From: Asterias amurensis
Lineage: Eukaryota; Echinodermata; Asteroidea; Forcipulatida; Asteriidae
Assembly (NCBI RefSeq): GCF_032118995.1
Contig: NC_092662.1
Span: 14,521,701-14,585,700 of the forward strand
DNA: 64,000 nt
Direction of reading: 5' to 3'
Position 1 is the stretch's first letter. Each line of letters opens with the position of its first letter. Below, piece after piece: positions 61,731 to 64,000 of this stretch. The translations under genes and the position numbers were made by a program. Under the pieces are notes generated by a model. The model worked only from the letters and a program-made list of their open reading frames with translations. It was not told where the DNA came from and ran no database searches.

Positions 61731-64000
61731 CAACGGCAACAACAACATCAACAACAGGAGCAACAGCAAAAGCAGCAACAGAAAAAGCAACAACAGCAGC
61801 AGCAGCAGCAACAGCAGCAACAACAGCAGCAACATCTACATCAACAGCAGCAGCAGCAACAACGACGTTGAAACAGGATACACCTTACCTGATTTGAGTG
61901 ATGATTGCTGCTTTAGGTAAGCCTGTTGTTCCAGAAGTGTAGATATAGAAAAGCTTATCTGTAACAAATAAGAAGCCAATATATTTCAACTAACAACGAT
62001 GACACCTTGGCATCTTGACGCTCTCGTAAATAATGTCAACCTGTTTATACGGTGTTCGATCTTTTTATGTGAATGTGTCAAGGCCTAGCAGTTAAGCGCA
62101 CCGGATTCAAGCTCTTGTGTTCGATCAGCAGAGTGTGGTTTCGAGTCTCGGTCGTGACACTTGTGTCCTCAAGCAAGACACTTAACCATGATTGCTTTGT
62201 GAAGTTTGGGAGGTTGTGCTTTCTGCTCTACCAGCCAGGCTCCTAGTGGATGATACCCAAGCCTACATTCGTATGGACTGTAAAGGGGTTATTAAGCCCC
62301 AGGAGTAGGTGGCAATGGCCCCTGCAAAAATAGTTGAATATAGCCCGCACCTTGAAGTGGCCTTCAGGCTTTTGCTATCTGTCAACATGCTTAAAAATAA
62401 AATAATAATTCATCTTATGAAGTGTGGCTCCATTATAAAAATTAAAAAAACTTTATACCTGTATACTTGCGGCCAAGTATGACAGGGGCAGGAAGAGTTG
62501 ATGTTTTCTTTAATTCGGGATCAAGGTTGACAGCAGCGAATCCAGCATCTTGGTATCCTCCCGTACTGTAGAACGCTACATCACGACCTATCTTTGGCCT
62601 GATGTCTCTGATTGCTGCAACAGCAAATAAAAAGTAAATAACTGCTAGTAACTTAAAATTCTAATTTTATCTTTTTTTGTTATTTATGCAAAATAGATTT
62701 AACAACCTCATTTTTCAATCAACGCTCCTTTTTTTAATTTTGGGTTTGAACAAAGAAAAATTTACTTGAGCAGAATTTGAATCAACTGCCACCGGATTAA
62801 CTTGGATCCAAAATCATTTGACTGACAATGACTCGAGCAGGCAAGTTGAAACATTGAGACCAATATTTAGAACTCACTATGTGGAAGTAAGGTTAATAAT
62901 GAGAAGTCCCGTTGATCCACTTAGCAAAAATGGTAATCCAAGCCAATTTCCTACCTTCCACCCTTGCAGGACAGTTCTTTTCAGAACTGAGATGTCTGAG
63001 AATTCTGAAAATCTACTTTGCAGTGCGTAGATTGAATTGCAAGAAAAACTCTCAAAAAAACATAATCTACACAGCAAATTTAATCAGCTTTCACCCCAAA
63101 CCAAACGGATACCTGACCACGCAATGCCTAAAAAACACATACAAAATAACGCATGCTTTGTTTCATCCCCTCAGGAGTTATAGTTGTGGTTTAACTTATT
63201 TTGGGTTTTACTCGTCTATTCATTCTTCTGACTTGAAACAATGTTGTTTAAAGGCAGTGGACACTATTGGTAATTGTCTAGTCTTCACTAGTCTTCACAG
63301 TTGGTGTATCTCAACATATGCATAAAATAACAAATCTGTGAAAATTTGAGCTCAATCGGTCATCGAACTTGCAAGATAATAATGAAAGAAAAATAACCCT
63401 TGCAACACGAAGTTGTGTGCGTTTAGAAGGTTGATTTCGAGACCTCAAGTTCTAAACTTGAGCTCTCAAAATCAAATTCGTGGAAAATTACTTTTTTTCT
63501 CGAAAACTATGGCACTTCAGAGGGAGCCGTTTCTCACAATGTTTTATACCATCCACCTCTCCCCATTACTCGTCATCAAGAAAGGTTTTATACCAATAAT
63601 TATTTTGAGTAATTACCAATAGTGTCCACTGCCTTTAAGTCTCTTACCGTCTGTAAGCTCAGCTCCATATATCACAGCCTTGGGTCCAGCAACATTGATA
63701 CAATGCTCTAAACTTTCCGCACGCAGATTGAAGTTAATCAACGCCCCGATAACGCCTATCTTAGACAAGCCCAGCCAGTAACAGGCAAACTCTGGCCGAC
63801 TCTCCATGAATATAGCGACCGTATCTCCCTTTTGTAGACCCTTCTCGAAGAAATAATTAGCGATGGCATTGGCGAAGTTGTTGACATCCTTGAAGGTCCA
63901 GCTCTGGTCTTCAAACCGAAAGGCAATTTTGTTCGGGTGTAGTTTAACGCGAGCTTCAAATACATCATGGACCAGTTCTCGGTTACGCTGACGTTTCATA
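53613..64000 (-). CDS. SLC27A fatty acid transport protein / very long-chain acyl-CoA synthetase (5' partial)
   Basis: ATP-dependent acyl-CoA synthetase of the FATP family, which traps long-chain fatty acids as CoA esters at membranes. Exons on the minus strand: 64000-63648 (partial), 62614-62459, 61958-61889, 61184-60983, 60409-60260, 59771-59585, 58585-58448, 55457-55293, 54527-54381, 53767-53613 (stop TAG). All phases agree, giving about 573 aa from the Met at 63999. Motifs: AMP-binding [25 protein letters not shown]-like segment, [21 protein letters not shown], and the FATP signature [14 protein letters not shown]. It resembles vertebrate FATP1/FATP4 most, from memory. Those proteins are about 70 residues longer at the N-terminus, with the membrane segment, so the true start is probably beyond the window. 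Confidence 0.94.
53935..54062. mobile_element. H-family fragment, SLC27A last intron
   Basis: CGGCCGGGACTACAACTTAA, GTGGATCGAGAGGACTTCCG, and CGTGGTAGTGAAGTT in inverted arrangement compared with 13930-14690. A short C-family end (CTCTATGAAATTGGGCCC, 53921-53938) precedes it. Confidence 0.5.
54121..54286. mobile_element. G-family hairpin, near-perfect copy
   Basis: Arms of about 75 bp: GAAAGGTTTGCGGTAACACC left, GGTGTTACCGCAAACCTTTC right, then CTCTAAATGAGT and GGTGGTTCTGAAAAGAACCG inward. In the last SLC27A intron. Confidence 0.88.
54655..54726. mobile_element. Fragment of the 13.3-kb composite
   Basis: CACCCCATGTGACACGCTCT, CACCAATAGGAAGAGCGAAA and TCCGAGGTATTTATGAATAA, reverse of 13295-13355. 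Confidence 0.6.
54826..55166 (+). repeat. tRNA-derived SINE, body type a, near full length
   Basis: GTGGCCGAGTGGATAAGAGC head, GTGGGTTTAAATCCAAG B-box, CTCTCCACCCAGGGGTAAAT, CAGGCTGTATACTCCCCAGA and a TTATTACTATTATTA tail. About 340 bp, a useful reference for body a. Confidence 0.85.
55648..56296. mobile_element. Non-autonomous hAT-like element
   Basis: 649 bp with ends TAGTGCTGGGCGAATA and AATTCGCCCAGGCCTA, flanked by a perfect 8-bp duplication CTGGACAC (55640-55647, 56297-56304). Subterminal repeats of CGGATA/TATCCG. The 8-bp duplication and TAGNG ends fit hAT. No coding capacity. Confidence 0.88.
56645..58344. mobile_element. 1.7-kb CAGGG-ended element, probably hAT-like
   Basis: Ends CAGGGGTTGCCCTTAAC and GTTAAGGTCGAACCCTG, followed inward by GGCCAGCAGGACCAGTTGG and CCAGTTGGCAAGGTG repeats that pair across the element. 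Flanks ATTATTAT and ATTATAGT share only the first five bases. No transposase frame seen; Lys/Asn-poor short frames inside are not recognisable. Confidence 0.75.
58900..59077. mobile_element. 178-bp hairpin MITE with TAA duplication
   Basis: AGGCCCGGTCCAACTGCAGC left, GCTGCAGTGGGACCGGCCCT right, continuing through GACAACGAGAACGATAACG. Flanked by TAA (58897-58899, 59078-59080), fitting PIF/Harbinger. SLC27A intron 6. Confidence 0.82.
59813..60235 (+). repeat. tRNA-derived SINE, body type c, SLC27A intron 5
   Basis: GTCGTGGGCGAGCGGTTTAG head, TTTGAGTCCCAGTCGTGACA, CCTTCGGATGGGACGTAAAG body and GCGCGCTATACAAG 3' end. It stops about 25 bp before the SLC27A exon at 60260. Confidence 0.83.
60610..60852 (-). 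repeat. tRNA-derived SINE, body type c, minus strand
   Basis: Head on the minus strand GTCGTGGCTGAGTGGAAAAG, B-box GGGTTCGAGTCCC, CTTAAGCAAGACACTTAACC, with part of body c. It faces the plus-strand copy at 59813 across an exon. Confidence 0.78.
61245..61870 (+). repeat. CAA/CAG trinucleotide array with higher-order copies
   Basis: About 625 bp of mixed CAA, CAG, CAT and AAC/AGC triplets. A unit marked by GCAGCGACGGCAACAACA recurs at about 61466, 61583 and, altered, 61728. A pure CAG run of about 15 units sits near 61684-61727. Two long overlapping frames (poly-Leu on minus, Thr/Ala-rich on plus) are artefacts. The array ends 20 bp from the SLC27A exon at 61889. Confidence 0.92.
62085..62375 (+). 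repeat. tRNA-derived SINE, body type b, near full length
   Basis: GTGTCAAGGCCTAGCAGTTA head, GGTTTCGAGTCTCGG B-box, TTTCTGCTCTACCAGCCAGG, GATGATACCCAAGCCTACAT and CTTGAAGTGGCCTTCAGGC 3' end. The best copy of body b. Confidence 0.85.
62738..62812 (-). repeat. S3-type SINE fragment
   Basis: GGGTTTGAACAAAGAAAAAT and TTTGAATCAACTGCCACCGG resemble the reverse of 30931-31018. SLC27A intron 1. Confidence 0.5.
63252..63634 (+). mobile_element. A-family MITE beside a SLC27A splice donor
   Basis: 383 bp with TTAA at 63248-63251 and 63635-63638. The SLC27A exon ends at 63648, so the element starts about 9 nt into the intron on the transcribed strand, just past the donor consensus. Confidence 0.9.

Noticed and set aside
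61227-61897. Long open frames on both strands (poly-Leu and Thr/Ala-rich)
   Set aside because: They are the two strands of a CAA/CAG trinucleotide array inside an SLC27A intron; such an array has no stops by composition.

Overview
The window is repeat-rich, AT-rich animal nuclear DNA. It holds five spliced, conserved protein-coding genes, with introns and intergenic gaps packed with short inverted-repeat elements and tRNA-derived SINEs. The orthologues and the repeat style suggest a marine invertebrate deuterostome, most likely an echinoderm. That assignment is an inference that rests partly on my memory of similar repeats, not on a search. I saw no retrovirus-like or other capsid-bearing element, no prokaryotic gene and no CRISPR array.

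Layout. (1) 1-7135, plus strand: the 3' part of a WDR47 orthologue, 8 exons in the window, ending in WD40 repeats. (2) 7136-14797: intergenic, almost entirely repeats. (3) 14798-16988, minus strand: complete 3-exon ENDOG (mitochondrial endonuclease G), 297 aa. (4) 17818-25012, plus strand: complete 7-exon CRYZ (zeta-crystallin/quinone oxidoreductase), 322 aa, head-to-head with ENDOG across about 830 bp. (5) 27151-50085, minus strand: a 21-exon gene that I could join in frame throughout. It encodes about 1,237 aa with armadillo-like repeats, three fibronectin type III domains and a long Ser/Lys-rich tail; I do not recognise a named family. (6) 53613-64000, minus strand: an SLC27A (fatty acid transport protein/acyl-CoA synthetase) gene, 10 exons, whose N-terminal exon lies beyond the right edge.

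The genes do not form a pathway. ENDOG and CRYZ may share a bidirectional promoter; the other neighbours are convergent or tandem.

The most distinctive content is the mobile DNA. Several unrelated short inverted-repeat families all sit in duplicated TTAA. Five nested insertions, plus a paralogous empty site elsewhere in the window, show the TTAA duplication directly. The main family starts with AGG next to TTAA, which fits Kolobok-like elements better than canonical piggyBac. One copy of this family holds two further insertions, one of them hAT-like with a perfect 8-bp duplication. There are also MITEs with TA and TAA duplications, several SINE lineages (one with three different bodies behind one tRNA-like head), LINE 3' fragments, and satellites that grew out of pieces of these elements. 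A tandem duplication runs across the stop codon of the SLC27A gene.
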